Shown here: positions 12,431-25,364 of the stretch, piece after piece
Position numbering within the stretch: the first letter of the stretch is position 1
How the letters are laid out: each line of letters opens with the position of its first letter
NCBI GenBank assembly: GCA_947095535.1
Contig: OX352774.1
Coordinates: 246,289,825-246,353,824 of the forward strand
Source: Poecilobothrus nobilitatus
Lineage: Eukaryota > Arthropoda > Insecta > Diptera > Dolichopodidae
Reading direction: 5' to 3'
DNA: 64,000 bases
Notes under the pieces: model-generated
The model's database searches: none
The model's input: only the letters and a program-made list of their open reading frames with translations
What the model was told of the DNA's origin: nothing
Made by a program: the position numbers and the translations under genes

Positions 12431-14929
12431 CAAATATATAATTTACTTAAGTCATAAATCTTTATTTTTTTGTGTTTAACACTAGGTATAGTTACCCTAA
12501 CATTTCCTTTCATTAATTTCTTTTTTCAAAACTGAAAAATCCTTGATCACTTTTTAGATATAGCTAAATACAAGATCATAATTTATATAATTAGTATTCG
12601 TTATTATAGTTATGTTTATTACAAGAACTATAATGATGTGGTCGGATTAAAGATGCGCCATCAATATTTCTTTCTATGATACTAAAACGAATGACCGTAC
12701 AAGCTAAGTAGACCTTTATTTTTCTAAAAATTACTTATTTGTGAAATCGTAGTGAAAAGAAAAAAAAAGTCTTAATAAAAAAACTAAACTAAGATTTTTT
12801 GTACTTCCGATAATTAGCCCTGTACCGAAGTGATTTCGTTCATTATAGGCTGCCGAAAAAAACTATCTATAATTATAATTTAATAGTTTTCAGCCACACA
12901 CTACGTGTTATAAATTCCGTTTCAAGCTTTGAACATTAATAAACATATTTTTTACGATTTTTCTACTATAAAACCTATACATAATATTAATAATAAAACA
13001 TAAACCTACGATAGTCGGTAGTAGTAACAAAACGTACACAACAGAATAAATAAAAAAAAAACACAAAATTATAAGAGAAGAGATATTCTCCCTTACTCTC
13101 TTTAAAATTGTGTTTTTTGTTTTTCCTCTCGAGTCTCGACTCGACTTCAACTATTTTTTGGCTAAAAATTGATAAAAATCATCATTTATCACAATATGTA
13201 TTGAAATTTTAAATAATGATGAATGATATTGATCTGATATTAATAATCAATATGTATTAAGTATGTACTTATGTATGATCAGCGGGCAGAGTCTCTTTAA
13301 AATTTAAATATATAATTGTTTTGGTTTTGTACTTTTCTATTAAATTGTTCCATTTATGTATGAATGTTTGTATATTATTTGAAGCGATTAGAAAACTTTT
13401 CTAATTGTATTCTTTTTTGAATTCAATTTCATCTCATATAAGTACTTAAATTTTAGTATACAGCAGTTCTTACAACTAAAATTAAATTTGAATTATTTTT
13501 TTATTTTTAAATTATTTTGTATGTCAATTTTATCCAGGGTTACCATTTGTACAATTGTGATAATATTTGTACGGCTTTTCTCACCCTCTGTACCATATGT
13601 TGATCAAGGATTGTATGCCAAATATACGGTCTTTTCAGATTTTAAATTTTTTACATTAGAGCAAGATAAAACGAACAACGGCAATATTGTTACAGACAAT
13701 GTGGCCTATAAAAGAATTTAACTGAATTTTGCTCCGAACTTTGTTTGTGCATTTTACGAATGTTTTTACGAATACAATTTAATTCTGTTTTGACGTTATT
13801 TTAAAAATAATTTCAGTTAGTGTTTTGACGAATTTATTTTTATTTGCTGATTTTTTTACGAATTGTACTTTTTCCATAAATTCTATTTTTCTAAACTGCA
13901 ACTGTCTATTAAATGAATTGGGATTCAACATAGAATTTGACTACACATTAACAGCTATATAGAATTATATACGATAATATAAAAAATCTTAGGTTAAATG
14001 ATATAGGGATACTCTATATAAGTAACTAAAATTCTAAAATAACTTTACAAAAAACCAACAAAAAAAAAAAAACGATTTTAAATATTTTATTTGTGTATAT
14101 AATAATGAAAAATAAAAATATAAAATAACTTTAAAAGTAATTTTTATTTTCGATATAAATAAACAAAATAGCATTTGGTTTTTTTTTTTTTACTAGTCTA
14201 CAGAGAATTTTACAAAAAAAGAAAATAACTTTTTTGTGTTACAATTTTATACTATACAGTACCTATATTTTGACCACAGGAATTTTTGTAGAATTTCAAA
14301 GTATTTTGTAAATAATTTTTCTTTTGTACATATGTATATATACCCATTTATATTGTTAAAATATGGTTTTGCAATATGTAAGTATTTCCAATTAAAATCA
14401 ATTTGAATTTCTTTTTGTTCTTTTTTTTTTTTGATTTTCATGTTATTTATTTAGTTATTTATTTATTTATTGAAGAGGAACCATACAAGTTCATTGACTT
14501 GATATTTTAGGTTTAACATATAAGAATTTTATTTTAATTTAAATTGGTTTTATACATAATTTTTTTAAGAGTAACAAACGTTTGATTTCGTGTATATATT
14601 TAAAATAGAAATCGAAATAAAATTTTTAAAATACTTTATTTAATTTAAAGTAAATGATGAAATACAACAATAGGAATCCATATTGAAATGTTAAATCAAC
14701 ATCTATAACAAAAGCATCAAAATCGTAATGAAATTAAAAATTGAAACCTTTAAGACGATTTTGCAGTATAAAAATCGAACACTAAGTATATTTAACTTTT
14801 AAAACTTTAAAGCGCAGCTTAAAATACAACAGCAAAAACCCAGAAAATTTAAGGAATAGTAAAAATTTTTTTCTCTTGTTACTAACAAATTTTTCATTTG
14901 TTAGTAAATTTTCACTTTTTTAGCACATT

Positions 14930-15480
14930 TTCAAATGTGTACATAAGTATACGAGTATATATAATATGTCTTATCTCAGATTCTGTTTCACTTTTTTTTT
15001 TTAATATAAAAATCTCAAACGCCTGAAAGTTTCTTGCAATTTAATATTTAAATTTACTGTTATGTAATATAATGAATTCTTTCATATCTTCGGAACATCC
15101 CTTTAAATTTTAAGACAAAAAAAAAAATCTTTTAGAATTAAGAAAATAAATTAAGTACTTACTTCAGAAATTTTTTTTTTGTATCACCCGTTCTGTTTAG
15201 GAGATATTAGGTAGGATTTATAAATTGAAAATTTTTATATTTTTAGACACTTATAACTTAGGCACCTGTACATGTGTTTTTTACAAAGTAAACCGCAAAA
15301 AATTAAAGTTCCAACATTATATTCTTACATACAATACAACTGTTAAAGTATGTTATATAAAATTCTAAGAAAATTTGAAAATTTATGTGATAGTCACATC
15401 TAAATTGTTTTTAATTGTCTTTTAGAAAATGTGAACGTCTAAAAACTTCTTTGGTTTAGCATTCATTAAATTACTTTTTA
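14930..15480 (+). repeat. Dispersed repeat family B, 3' portion
   Basis: It matches 54410-54870 in order: ATTTAAATTTACTGTTATGT, an ATAACTCCGG-like block (ATATCTTCGG here), TTTTAGAATTA, a CCGTTCTGTTTAGGAGATAT block (CCCCTGTTTATGAGCTAT in the other copy), AAATTGAAAATTT, CTATAACTTAGGTACC-type, and a GTGATAGTCACA-type block followed by TAAACTGTTT-type sequence. Noncoding. Confidence 0.6.
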
Positions 15481-16104
15481 ATTACATTGAATACTTATTA
15501 TTAATAAGAAACATATTCTTTTGTTTTAAACAAATATTATTCTTATAATTAAATTACATAATAATTAATTTTTATATTTAAATAAATTTATTTTTAAGTC
15601 TTAAGTATTTTCATTTTAATTAAGTATTAAAATTTATTATTTATTTTTAATTAATTTTTTAAAACTTCAAAAACTCATAACAATTACTTTTCATTTTCAT
15701 AATTTAATTTTTATTATAAAATTTATTATGTATTTGACTTATTATTGATTGAAGTATACATAATTAAAATTATTCAACTTTAAAAGTAAAAATTTCAATT
15801 TTGTTTTCATTCTTTCTATTATTGAATTTGAAAAAATTCAATGAATTTCAAAAAAATTATAAACCCTCCACTAACTAAATTATTGAAGCCATGATTTGTA
15901 ATCAAACTGGATATACCCACAGTAAAAAAGTCATTTGCTTTTATAAGTAAATATAATATTGTAACATTGTTTATATATATCCAAAAATTATATTTTTACG
16001 AAGCGAAATACTGGCTGAAATACTTATTATAGCATTATTACTTTTATCTACAAGTATATTGTAATAATTCTCAAGATATTTTAATTATAAGATTAAAAAT
16101 AAAA

Positions 16105-16285
16105 AAAATTTTGCGCCTATAGAATATTAAAGCGCCTATAGAATGTAGGAGGTTTGGTAATGAAGATAAAAATAAAATACTGTAGGATACTGTAAAGTGT
16201 GGGGATTTACATATAGAGCTAATACTGTAGCAAGAGCTAGAATACTGTAAGGATATTGTAATAGGATTGTATGTATTAAAATTCT
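16105..16285. repeat. Degenerate short repeats around TACTGTA and GCGCCTATAGAAT
   Basis: GCGCCTATAGAAT occurs twice 20 bp apart. It is followed by a purine-rich stretch with at least four ATACTGTA-type units within about 130 bp. It looks like an eroded minisatellite. No function is apparent. Confidence 0.4.
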
Positions 16286-17881
16286 GGGATAACAACCATT
16301 AACTATATAAAGAACTACATAATTACATTTTTTAATCCGCAGTGCTAAGTAAATTCTTTTTAAGTTTTTCCAACAAAAAAAGATTAGGGTAAACTTTAAA
16401 AGGCATCACGAAAATCTATTCAATTGATAGTCTCAGATTTTTAATCATTAAAATCTACCTCCCCGTCGTTTAATCATATATTATGGAATGATATCCTTAA
16501 TTTCCTTCGCAATATAATTATATATAGTAAAGGATAGTATAGCGATAAGATAGGATAGGGATACGATTGGATGCAGATATTTTTGGAAAATTGAGGAATG
16601 AGATTATATCTGGTTAATTATTGTAATAGAAAAATGTTGACTTTTTACTTGAACTTTTTTGTGTCATCAATGTCGATTCTTAAATTTCGCTTATTTTCTT
16701 AATCTTGCTAAATATCATCAAAGTACTTTGTGTTATTTTAACTTCTAAATTAAAAAAGTATTATTAATTTAATGTTTTTTTCCAACAGATCTAACGCCGG
16801 GGTCAAGACAAGACAGAACTAAGACGATAATGCATTCCTACATGAACATTTTTTACAATATATTTTTTCTACTAACTAAATATAGTTTTTTCTTTGGTGG
16901 TTTTACAGCAAATCGGTTAATAATTTTGACATTTCAAGAAATTTAAAATGGTGAAAAATGAAAAAAGTTGTTTTGACTTTTGTGTTTTGTTTTTAATAAA
17001 GTAAAATAATTTTAAATAATTATTACAGTACTTGATAAAAATACGACATACACACAGATAATAATTTGACATTTCATATTACAAACTCGTAAGACACTAA
17101 GTTAGTACTATTCTCTCGTGCAGCTGCTGGGTAATATTAATTCTTTTCCAAAATTTTTGCTAGAAAACTTACTTTTATTTAAAATTTTAGTTTTTTCCTA
17201 CATATTTAAATGTACCCCCAAATAAATATAGTCTGTAATTACGCATTTCTATTTTTCTAAATACTTTTACTATGCTCTATTTGTTTTTTTTTTTATTATT
17301 ATTATTATTTTCTATTACTTACATTTTTTTTTTTTGTTTTATTAAAAATAAAATAAATAAAATTCAAAAAATTCAAAATGCAAAAATTCATTAACCCTCA
17401 AAATGAATTTAGGCCGCTGATAAACATACAAAATATGTATAGTGTCAATCACATTGTCACGCTAAAATAATTTACATAAAAAAAAAATTTATAGTATTTT
17501 GAAAGTACTTTTAAATTAGTGTGTGCGAAATAATTTTACTTTTGTTCAAATTTAAATTTTACTATCATTAAACTTAATTTTGATTAAGTATGTATGTATT
17601 TGAACTTTTTCGAAATTAAAAAAGATTATTTTTTTGGTCTGTATTTTTGGTTAATTTTCAATAGTTAAGTATAATAGAATGTATTAACATATTCTAGTTA
17701 ATATGTATGTATATAAAAATGTAAATGACTTCTTAATTACCAACCTAAAAACAAAATGCGGTACGGTATTGCGAATTGTCAGTTACTTCTTTTTTCTCTT
17801 TTTTTGTAACAAAACATTCTTATATAAGTGTAAAAATTATTTTTTCATATAAATAGTTATATATATATGTATATGTATATA

Positions 17882-18909
17882 CAAGGTGTTTCGTATAAAA
17901 TTGTAAATATTTCAGAAGGTGATTCCTGAGACTAAAACTAAAAATAAATTGTATGAGAGGGGTGGGGGTTTATTATTAGCGTATTCTAGATAGGGATTTT
18001 TATGTTATTTTGTTTTCTATAATGATTAATTTGCTTTGCTAAAACTAACTTAGACTTGTTTAGAAGCTTATTATGTAAACTTTCATCTGCTCAAAGATTT
18101 ATTGCCTTGGGGTAATTACATTTTTAATTGAAGCCAAGAACATATAAAATTTTTTTTTATATTTTTTTTAAAAGTAACGTTTTTTCTTTCAAAAATGGCC
18201 CTATTATGCTGGATTCACTGCTTTAGTACATTTGTTCCGAACTATTTTTTTAAAAGAGAACTCTAACGCTCACGAATCATTTCTTCAGAACATTCTGTTC
18301 CAAACAAAAAATAATTTAGAGTTTAGACGATAGGCAAAAATATTACTATATCCGTTCTTTCTCTTGTAATAAAAAGTAATAATTTTTCTTTTAATGTGAG
18401 AAATGTCAAAAAAAAATTAAAGATGACAGCAAAAAAAAAAATAGTTCTGAAAAAAAAAACTTGTGAAAGTTTTTCAATATTGAGAATATCTGAACAAATG
18501 TAACTACTGAAGCAGTGAATCCAGTATTAAGGTACCATTATATAAAATTTTAAATCCTTAATAAGCTATCATAATTTTTTCCTCAGTTACTTTTTCTCTA
18601 AGTTTTACTATTTCCCAGATATAAGCTAAAATTTAAAAATGCTTGTTTTACACAAAAAATTTGTTTGAGTAAAAATTAGTATTTTTAAAAATTTATTTAC
18701 TTAATAAAAAGTAAGTAATTAACCCTAAGACAGATAAATACTTTAGCAGATGAAAACTTGAGGAATAAGACTTTTAGTTAAGTTAACTTCTGTGGTGCAT
18801 GTGGATTATTAATAATAGACCTCCTTCACCCACCATACAATTTTTTTCTAGTTTTATAGTCTCGGAAATCATCTTCTGAAATATTTGCACTCTTATGTGA
18901 AACAACCTG
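17882..18909. mobile_element. 1.03-kb foldback element, almost wholly an imperfect palindrome
   Basis: The left end is CAAGGTGTTTCGTATAA and the right end in reverse complement is CAGGTTGTTTCACATAA. Inward, both arms carry AAATATTTCAGAAG, then GAGACTA, AATTGTATG, TTTCATCTGCT, TAATTAC or GGTAATTAC, and near the centre CTGGATTCACTGCTTTAGTA (left, about 18209), matched by CTGGATTCACTGCTTCAGTA (right arm, reverse complement, about 18510). The arms therefore extend over about 340 bp or more on each side. Both ends meet TATATA, consistent with a TA target as used by Tc1/mariner-type elements. No transposase ORF is present, so it is a non-autonomous element. Confidence 0.75.
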
Positions 18910-20660
18910 TATATACTTATATACACATATATATATGTAAAGTTGAAGGTATTTCTGTGGTGTTATACCTATATTATAAATAAACGTATTTTATACCTTT
19001 CAACAAAACCTTGAAAATAATAATTAGATTTTTCTTTTTTTTTTTCAACCACTATAGGAAATGAGTTTAGGTAATTAGTTATATTTAGTTAATCGTTATA
19101 ATGTTAACAAAATCAAGAGAATGAAGAAAGTAAACCTAAAAAAAAAAAAAAACATATCATGGTCTTAAAGCTAAAGTTAAATTTCAAGGAAACTTTTAAT
19201 TATTATCGAAAAAAAATTATTGAAAATATAAAGAAAAAAAAAAACACAACTTCTACAAATTCGTATAATAGGAAAACTTTAAAAAATTACTTAATTCAAA
19301 CTACAAAAGTAATCGTTTTCTAACTATTTAAATACATTTTATAAAAATACCAATTATGTACTTATTTATGTTGAAAAAGATTTTAAATTATGGTATAAAA
19401 ATCATAAAATATAAATATATATATACACTTGTTTATCATCTTATTAAGTAACTATGTTTTTAAAGAAAGTTTAGAAAATTTTTTTTTTAGGTTTTTTAAA
19501 ATTTTTAGAGCGTTAATTTTAAGTTAAATATTGAAAAATGCTTTTTAAAATTTATTTTTTAAGTAAATAAATTTGTTATCAATTAAATATAACTACTTAT
19601 TAAAAAACAAAAAAAAAAACTTATTTTAAAAGTATCTTAAGCTTGAAATTATTTTTGTTTTTTCTTTGGAATTTAATTACGTGTGCTATGTAAATAACAT
19701 TTTTTTTTTAAAGTTCTTGGTCGAAAAAAACAACAACATATAATTATCTATACTTAGTTATAGATATCTATACTTAGTTTAGTAAAATATATAAATTTGT
19801 GGAGGTAGGATATATAATATACATAATTATATATACCTAAATATATAAATATGGGAAAATTGAAAATGGAACATTTTTTATTGAAATTTTAATATTTCAT
19901 ACAGAAAAATTTGAAGAATATTTCAATTAAACAAAATATAATTATGAAAGTTAATATTAATTTACTGATGTCAAAGACTTATAATAGGAGTTATTAAAAA
20001 ATTTAAATTGTAAAGAAGAAATGGGTAATATTTTAACCCAGTTTATAGATTTAAAATTAACTAATATAGTTTATAAAACTATATGTTCAGACGTATATAC
20101 TTTCTGAAAATATGTGTCTAGTTTTTAGTTAGGGAGACGTTTTTATATAGACTATTCCGAGTTTTTTTTTTTAATGAAAAATAAATTCGAAAATACTTAC
20201 TTATTGTTTCTTAAAATAAATGAATAGATTATTTGGATAACAAACTAACAGATTATAAATTACGTTCTGCAAGGCAACGGATATAAGTACTTATATATAT
20301 ATTAATAGTTAAATAGAAATTGTCAAAGAAAGATAATAAAGGATAATAAAATTAATGCTAAATTGATAACGAACATTAACAATATAAATTTCGCCCGCCC
20401 ATTATAAACATAATCCTCCTCCTACAGAACTTACTTTTACAAAACAAATATTAGATAAGAAAAAGAGAGAACATATACTTAAGTATACGTACACCTATTC
20501 TAAATTCCATCGTAATGCTAAATACCTATTCTAAATTCCATCGTAGTTTTTAATATTTAATTCTCAATTTCGACGCATTAAATATTTTTTTAGATATTTC
20601 GTAATTTAACAATTCTCAATTCCTGCGTAATGTAAAAAAAAAAAAAACGTCAAAAGTCTT

Positions 20661-20845
20661 TATTTTTTTTAATGTATTTCTCTGCCACATAAATATGGAA
20701 ATTACACAGCCTTTCCTATTCAGGCGTGGCTGTAAATGTCGTAAGGGGGAATAACTCTTACTATGTGTGTGGCATTCGAACCTACATTCCCTCGGTGTTT
20801 ACGCGTATTTTATACGCTCTTACCCACTAGGCCAACGAGGCCCCA
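20661..20845 (-). mobile_element. tRNA-derived SINE, near full length (minus orientation)
   Basis: Read on the minus strand it begins GGGGCCTCGTTGGCCTAGTG, which contains a good A box. A B box follows (GGTTCGAATGCC), then the family's AGAGTTATTCCC, TTACGACATTTACAGCCACG and GGAAAGGCTGTGTAATTTCC blocks. It ends TGTGGCAGAGAAATACATT plus a short A-rich tail. It is about 185 bp long and highly similar to 47536-47730. Confidence 0.9.
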
Positions 20846-21162
20846 AGAATTATTCATTCGTAGTAATTATGTTTTTTTTTTATGATACAAAACAATGTTT
20901 ATTGTTTATAAATAATTTCAAAATAAATTTTCCTAGTTTTTAAAATATGTTTTTGACGGTAAAATAACAACTAAGTACGAATTAAAATATAGCTCAAGAA
21001 AGCAATTCAAAGAAAGTAATTCAAAAAGAGATATTCTGTCTAATTTTTTGTTTAAAATGTATTGAAGTTTATTGAACAAGACATTTTTAAATTTAAATTT
21101 CAAAAATAAAAAAAAATTTAAGTACTTCTATTAAGTAACTATCTATAGATGAATTTTCGAAA

Positions 21163-21191
21163 AAATCTGTACCAGTTGCCGGTACAGATTT
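21163..21191. repeat. Perfect short hairpin
   Basis: AAATCTGTACC and GGTACAGATTT form an 11-bp perfect stem around the 7-nt loop AGTTGCC, within the foldback element at 20490-21310. It is probably the turn of one of that element's inverted arms rather than an independent signal. Confidence 0.6.
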
Positions 21192-21599
21192 TCAATTGCC
21201 TACGACGGAATTTTGAACAACTAAAAATTTTTGTTCGTAACGTAGCTAATTCCTAAAAAAAAAATCTACGTCGGAATTCAGAATAAGAGTGGTAGTTACC
21301 TATAAATATTGTTAAGACATTAGAATATTTTTAAAATTTATGAGGTTAAAACTTATGAGGTTTGAGGTTATAAGTGATAAGATTGTGATCAACCTAAAAA
21401 GAAAATCTAAATAAATAAGAAGCCTGTTTTTTTTTTCTTTTATTTTAATGAATTTTTAATTTTTTAAATGTGATGTCAAATAACTAACAAAATAAATAAG
21501 GAATTTTCTCTGAAATAAAAACAATATAAGTACGGGGAATCTTAGTTCGAAAAATTTTTTACATAATAATTTAGTGTAAAATAAAATTTAATATGGTGT

Positions 21600-21712
21600 T
21601 GGAAAAATAATGTTATGGAATTAAAGTCCGTGGGATTTGATTCTAAATAAAAATGAAATAAATGGTCGTGGACCTTAATTCTATATTAGTTGGAATTAAC
21701 GTTCATGGGAAA
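21600..21712. repeat. Short inverted/direct repeat with GGAATTAA-GTCC motifs
   Basis: TATGGAATTAAAGTCCGTGG is followed about 50 bp later by its inverted relative (TATAGAATTAAGGTCCACGA on the other strand) and by a direct relative GTTGGAATTAACGTTCATGG. Related GGAATTAA-type motifs occur near 5380-5440. It is probably a small MITE or fragment. Confidence 0.35.
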
Positions 21713-22039
21713 ATCTTTATTTGAGCTACACATATAATAAAGAATTTAAAAAAAAATTTATATAGATTTTTAAACTTTTTGAAAAAAGCAAATAAGTAAG
21801 TATAATACCTATATGCTGATTTTGAAGGCAAACATTGGCTATACATAGTAAAGAATTATAGAAAAGAAATTTAGATTTTCTAACTTTCTGGAAACATATT
21901 ATATTAATCCTTTGAAACTTAATCTCATAAGAGTACATACTTATATCTTTTTTTCAGACAGCTTGTACAAACCTATAGGTTGGCTGGATTCTTATTATAT
22001 TTATTTAAAAAGGTACATAAGGTTAATGGAAATTTATGT

Positions 22040-22160
22040 CGTGACACTATACGATGTGGAGTGATTGCTAAAATAAAAAATTGTTTCAAAACTGGGTCAT
22101 AAAATCGTCGTGATCGCACAGCAACGATAAAAGTCATGCACTTTGTGCATCGTATTGTTA
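22040..22160 (+). pseudogene. Possible Tc1/mariner transposase N-terminal relic
   Basis: One frame (22067-22126) reads AKIKNCFKTGS, stop, NRRDRTAT. This resembles the helix-turn-helix end plus linker of Tc1-type transposases (…RF-K-TGS--DR-R-G-P---T). It is short, contains a stop, and no catalytic DDE region was found nearby. The segment is more GC-rich than its flanks. The assignment is tentative. Confidence 0.3.
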
Positions 22161-23362
22161 ATTTTTGTTATATTTATATTCAGGGAAAATAGCTAATTAA
22201 GTATACAGTCATCTTACGACTGACTTAATGAAATTTAGAATAATCAATTTGAAATACTTAAGTAGTTTTCTTCAATGAAATGTTATGCCATGCCTGTAAA
22301 AAATATGTACATTCTGAATTCATTTTTCATTTCTTCCCCAAAGCATTATTATATAAATTCTTTCATTAATCATTAAAAAACTTTTGGGGACTTATACGAT
22401 TAATTTAAAAAATATTTTTTCTTTTTTAATTTAAACAAAAATTAATTATTAAAAATAATCAATTCATTTTTTAATTAATTTCATTTTTGCAGAGATTTTC
22501 CCATTAATTTAAACAAAATAAAACAACCTACTTCCATTTTTAATAAAAAAAACAAAATAATCCTAATTATGCCGAATTAAATTTTATAATTTGAAATATT
22601 TTAGAAAATTAAAAATTTTAAAAATATTTTATGTATTGTTTTCCTATAGAATTTTAGGAAGAATTATTCAAGGTAAAAGTTTTTTTTTTCTAAATCTATA
22701 CTAATAGATCGAAATGTTCAGATTGTAGGTCTTAAAAACAAAAAAAAAAAATTGTTTTTCTTTCATTTTTTTTTTATATTAGGACAATAAATTTCAAGGT
22801 ATTTTTCCAAATGTTATAAGACTTATTTTTTATAATTTTTTTTTTTAATTAAATTTTACAAAAATGGACACAAAAAAATAAATAAATAAATATTTTTACA
22901 TTTTTTTCTTATATACTTCTTTGTAGTTGTTATTGCATTGTATAGGATTCATCATTCATCATAGCTATTCAAAACCATTGGTTTGTCTGTGTTTTTTTTT
23001 ATTTATAACTGCGAGGAGTGAGGACCTATAATATATTTTTTCATACTTATAAGTAAGTATGTTTGGTTTAAAATAGAGAATAAGCTTACAGGTAATTGTA
23101 ATTTAAATACAGGGTGTTAATAGTAACTTTAAATTTTAAAATCTGAATAGAGTTTGAATTGGTAATCAATTAATCAATTAGTTATAATTTTTGTTCAATA
23201 CTTTTGTACTCTTATAACTAAGTATAAGATATTTTCACCGCTTTAGCTGTAATGCTATTTAAAATAAATGTACTAGTTATAGGAATTGGTGATTATTCTA
23301 AATGTAAAATGTATCAATGTATTATGAATAAGTATAATGTGTTCAAATTTTCATCCTAATTG

Positions 23363-23703
23363 CCAAACCTAAATCAGAACGTACGATGTTAAAATGTGAC
23401 GTTAACGACGTTAAAAACCTAAATAAGAACGTACGACGTCAAAATGTGTTCATGCCCATACATTTTATATGAAGCCTACTGAAATACGTGACGTATTTAA
23501 ATATACGCTGAATATTCGAATTTTCAATTTTGACACGACCTTTTTTTTTGTTTTTTTGTTATGTGTTTGTTATGGTTTTTTTTTTTTTAAACATAGCTTT
23601 CATATTTTAGATTGACATACGTCGACGTTTTATTTCGGGAGACGTCAACGTATCAACGTCCGGCGTTTAAAGGTCGAAAGTCGTACGTTCTTATTTAGTT
23701 TGG
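23363..23703. mobile_element. 341-bp MITE, unusually rich in ACGT/CpG
   Basis: The terminal inverted repeats are CCAAACCTAAATCAGAACGT (left) and, reverse-complemented, CCAAACTAAATAAGAACGTA (right). The left arm is internally duplicated with a period of about 50 bp (AAGAACGTACGACGTCAAAA-type unit twice). The right arm carries further ACGTCGACGTT and GACGTCAACG motifs. The centre is a T-rich loop. A CpG-dense element stands out sharply here. The target duplication is not clear. No ORF. Confidence 0.75.
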
Positions 23704-25075
23704 ACAATAAGTAATTATATGTATTTTCAATATAAGTTTTTTATTTATAGAAATTTTTTACTTAAGATTTTTCTTTTCTTATGATTTTTTAATTATACTC
23801 AATCAATTCAATAAATTGTCAATAAATGGACTTTTAATTACTTACTTTAATTATTTTTTTAATTAAAAACTTCGTACAGCAAAAATAATTTCTATTGAAG
23901 AATTTTTTTGACATTTAATAACATTTGATACTGCAATGTGCAATATGCGTAATATGCAGAAATTCAAATCATACTTAAATAAATAAAATACTTATAACAG
24001 TTTATACAACTCAGTCTATTAAAGCTTATTTTATTTCAAAATTTTATGAACAACTTGTATATATGATGTATTTCAAACTAACTGGTAAGTTACCCACCAA
24101 ATAAATAAAGTTTTTCTTTAAATTGAAATTCTATGCAATAACCATGCAATAAAATATGCAATAAAAAGAAAAAACAAAAATCAATAAATACCAAAGTAAC
24201 AAATAAAATAAAAATTAAAATGATCATTTTTATTTTTTTGTTTTTTTGAACATCTAAGGACCTATTAAATTTTTTTTTTTGTTTTTTAATGTCAATGTTC
24301 ATAATATAAGTAGGGTATGAAATTTTCGTTTTTAGTTTATTCGTTTTTGATATCTCTGAAGTTTTTTATTTATTTTTTTTTATTCTTATCATTTTATTCC
24401 TCGCACTCTTCCCTATAAACTATAGTTACTGACATTTAGATTTAATATACATATAGGTACAACAATAACAATAAAAAAACAAAAAAAACTGAATCAAATA
24501 TTTTTTTTTTTTATTTCAAGAACATTTCAATTTACAATTAAACCTGCTCTGCGCCGTAAAGGAAAAAAAACCTTTTTCTATGTATGTACAAAGAAACATC
24601 AAAAGAATAAAAAACAAAAAAAAAAAGAGTATAAACAAATATCAAAATAATCTAGAAAAAAAAAGGACCAAAACATAAATAACATAGGAAACCCAGTTGG
24701 AATTTTGCCAATATAAAATAGATACGAAAAAAAAAGAGGGAAATTAGGTACACAAAAAATATATCGTTTTTTTCTTTTTTTTAAATTAACAAGAATAAAA
24801 TGTTTTTTGTTTTTAATATGTGCAGACTTTAAAAAAAAAAAAAAACAAAAAAAAAAGGAAAAAGGCTAAATAAAAATTTCGGGATAAAAACGTACATAAG
24901 ACGAAAAGCTTTTTTAGTTTTCTGTTATTTTTTTTTTAGTTTCTAATAGTTAGGTGTACTAAAAAAAATTGTTTAACCATAATTTCTTGATACTTGATTT
25001 TTTACAATTGATTGAAACAATTGATTGAAAGACACCAATAAGTTCAACACACGAATTCTCTTTGGTAGTGTTCGA

Positions 25076-25121
25076 CTTTAACTAACAAAATGCCATCACT
25101 TTAACTAACAAAATACCATCA
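25076..25121. repeat. Two-copy 23-bp tandem repeat
   Basis: CTTTAACTAACAAAATGCCA plus TCA is followed immediately by the same unit with one change (GCC to ACC). Just before it, TTGATTGAAACAA is also repeated. No coding or regulatory role can be argued. Confidence 0.7.
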
Positions 25122-25364
25122 CTTTAATTTTAAATCAAACACTATTTTAGAACCTATCGTACAATGTACTGTTTGGTTTGCGGATTTTGGAAAATAGGAA
25201 TAAAGGAATAAGAATAAAAAAAATTGGGAAATATATATAGCAAGTTATTGGATGTTGGGAGAATTATTTAGAACAAATATGTTAATATATGATAATAAAG
25301 TGGAGATCTGAATTTATTTTGTATCTCTGAATCTGAAAATTTCTATTTTTTTTTTTGTTATCTT

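Larger units (their letters stand above)
20490..21310. mobile_element. Foldback element with ATTCC-(A/G)-(T/A)CGTA motifs, hosting a SINE
   Basis: The left arm repeats CCTATTCTAAATTCCATCGTA twice (about 20493 and 20526). The right arm in reverse complement contains CTTATTCTGAATTCCGACGTA. Between them are further AATTCC-CGTA-type units in both orientations and a tight hairpin at 21163-21191. A minus-strand SINE (20661-20845) has landed inside it. Exact ends and target duplication are unclear. Confidence 0.5.

Noticed and set aside
12908..13150. 80-codon minus-strand reading frame
   Set aside because: No ATG at its start, no motif, composition like the surrounding filler, and no splice signals placed sensibly.
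13488..13721. 77-codon plus-strand reading frame with slightly higher GC
   Set aside because: It starts at a TTG and matches no family I know. It may be an old repeat fragment, but nothing supports a gene.
16785..16910. CCAACAG acceptor-like site followed by a GC-richer stretch and a 38-codon frame
   Set aside because: The peptide is hydrophobic low-complexity sequence with no family match; it is not enough to call an exon.
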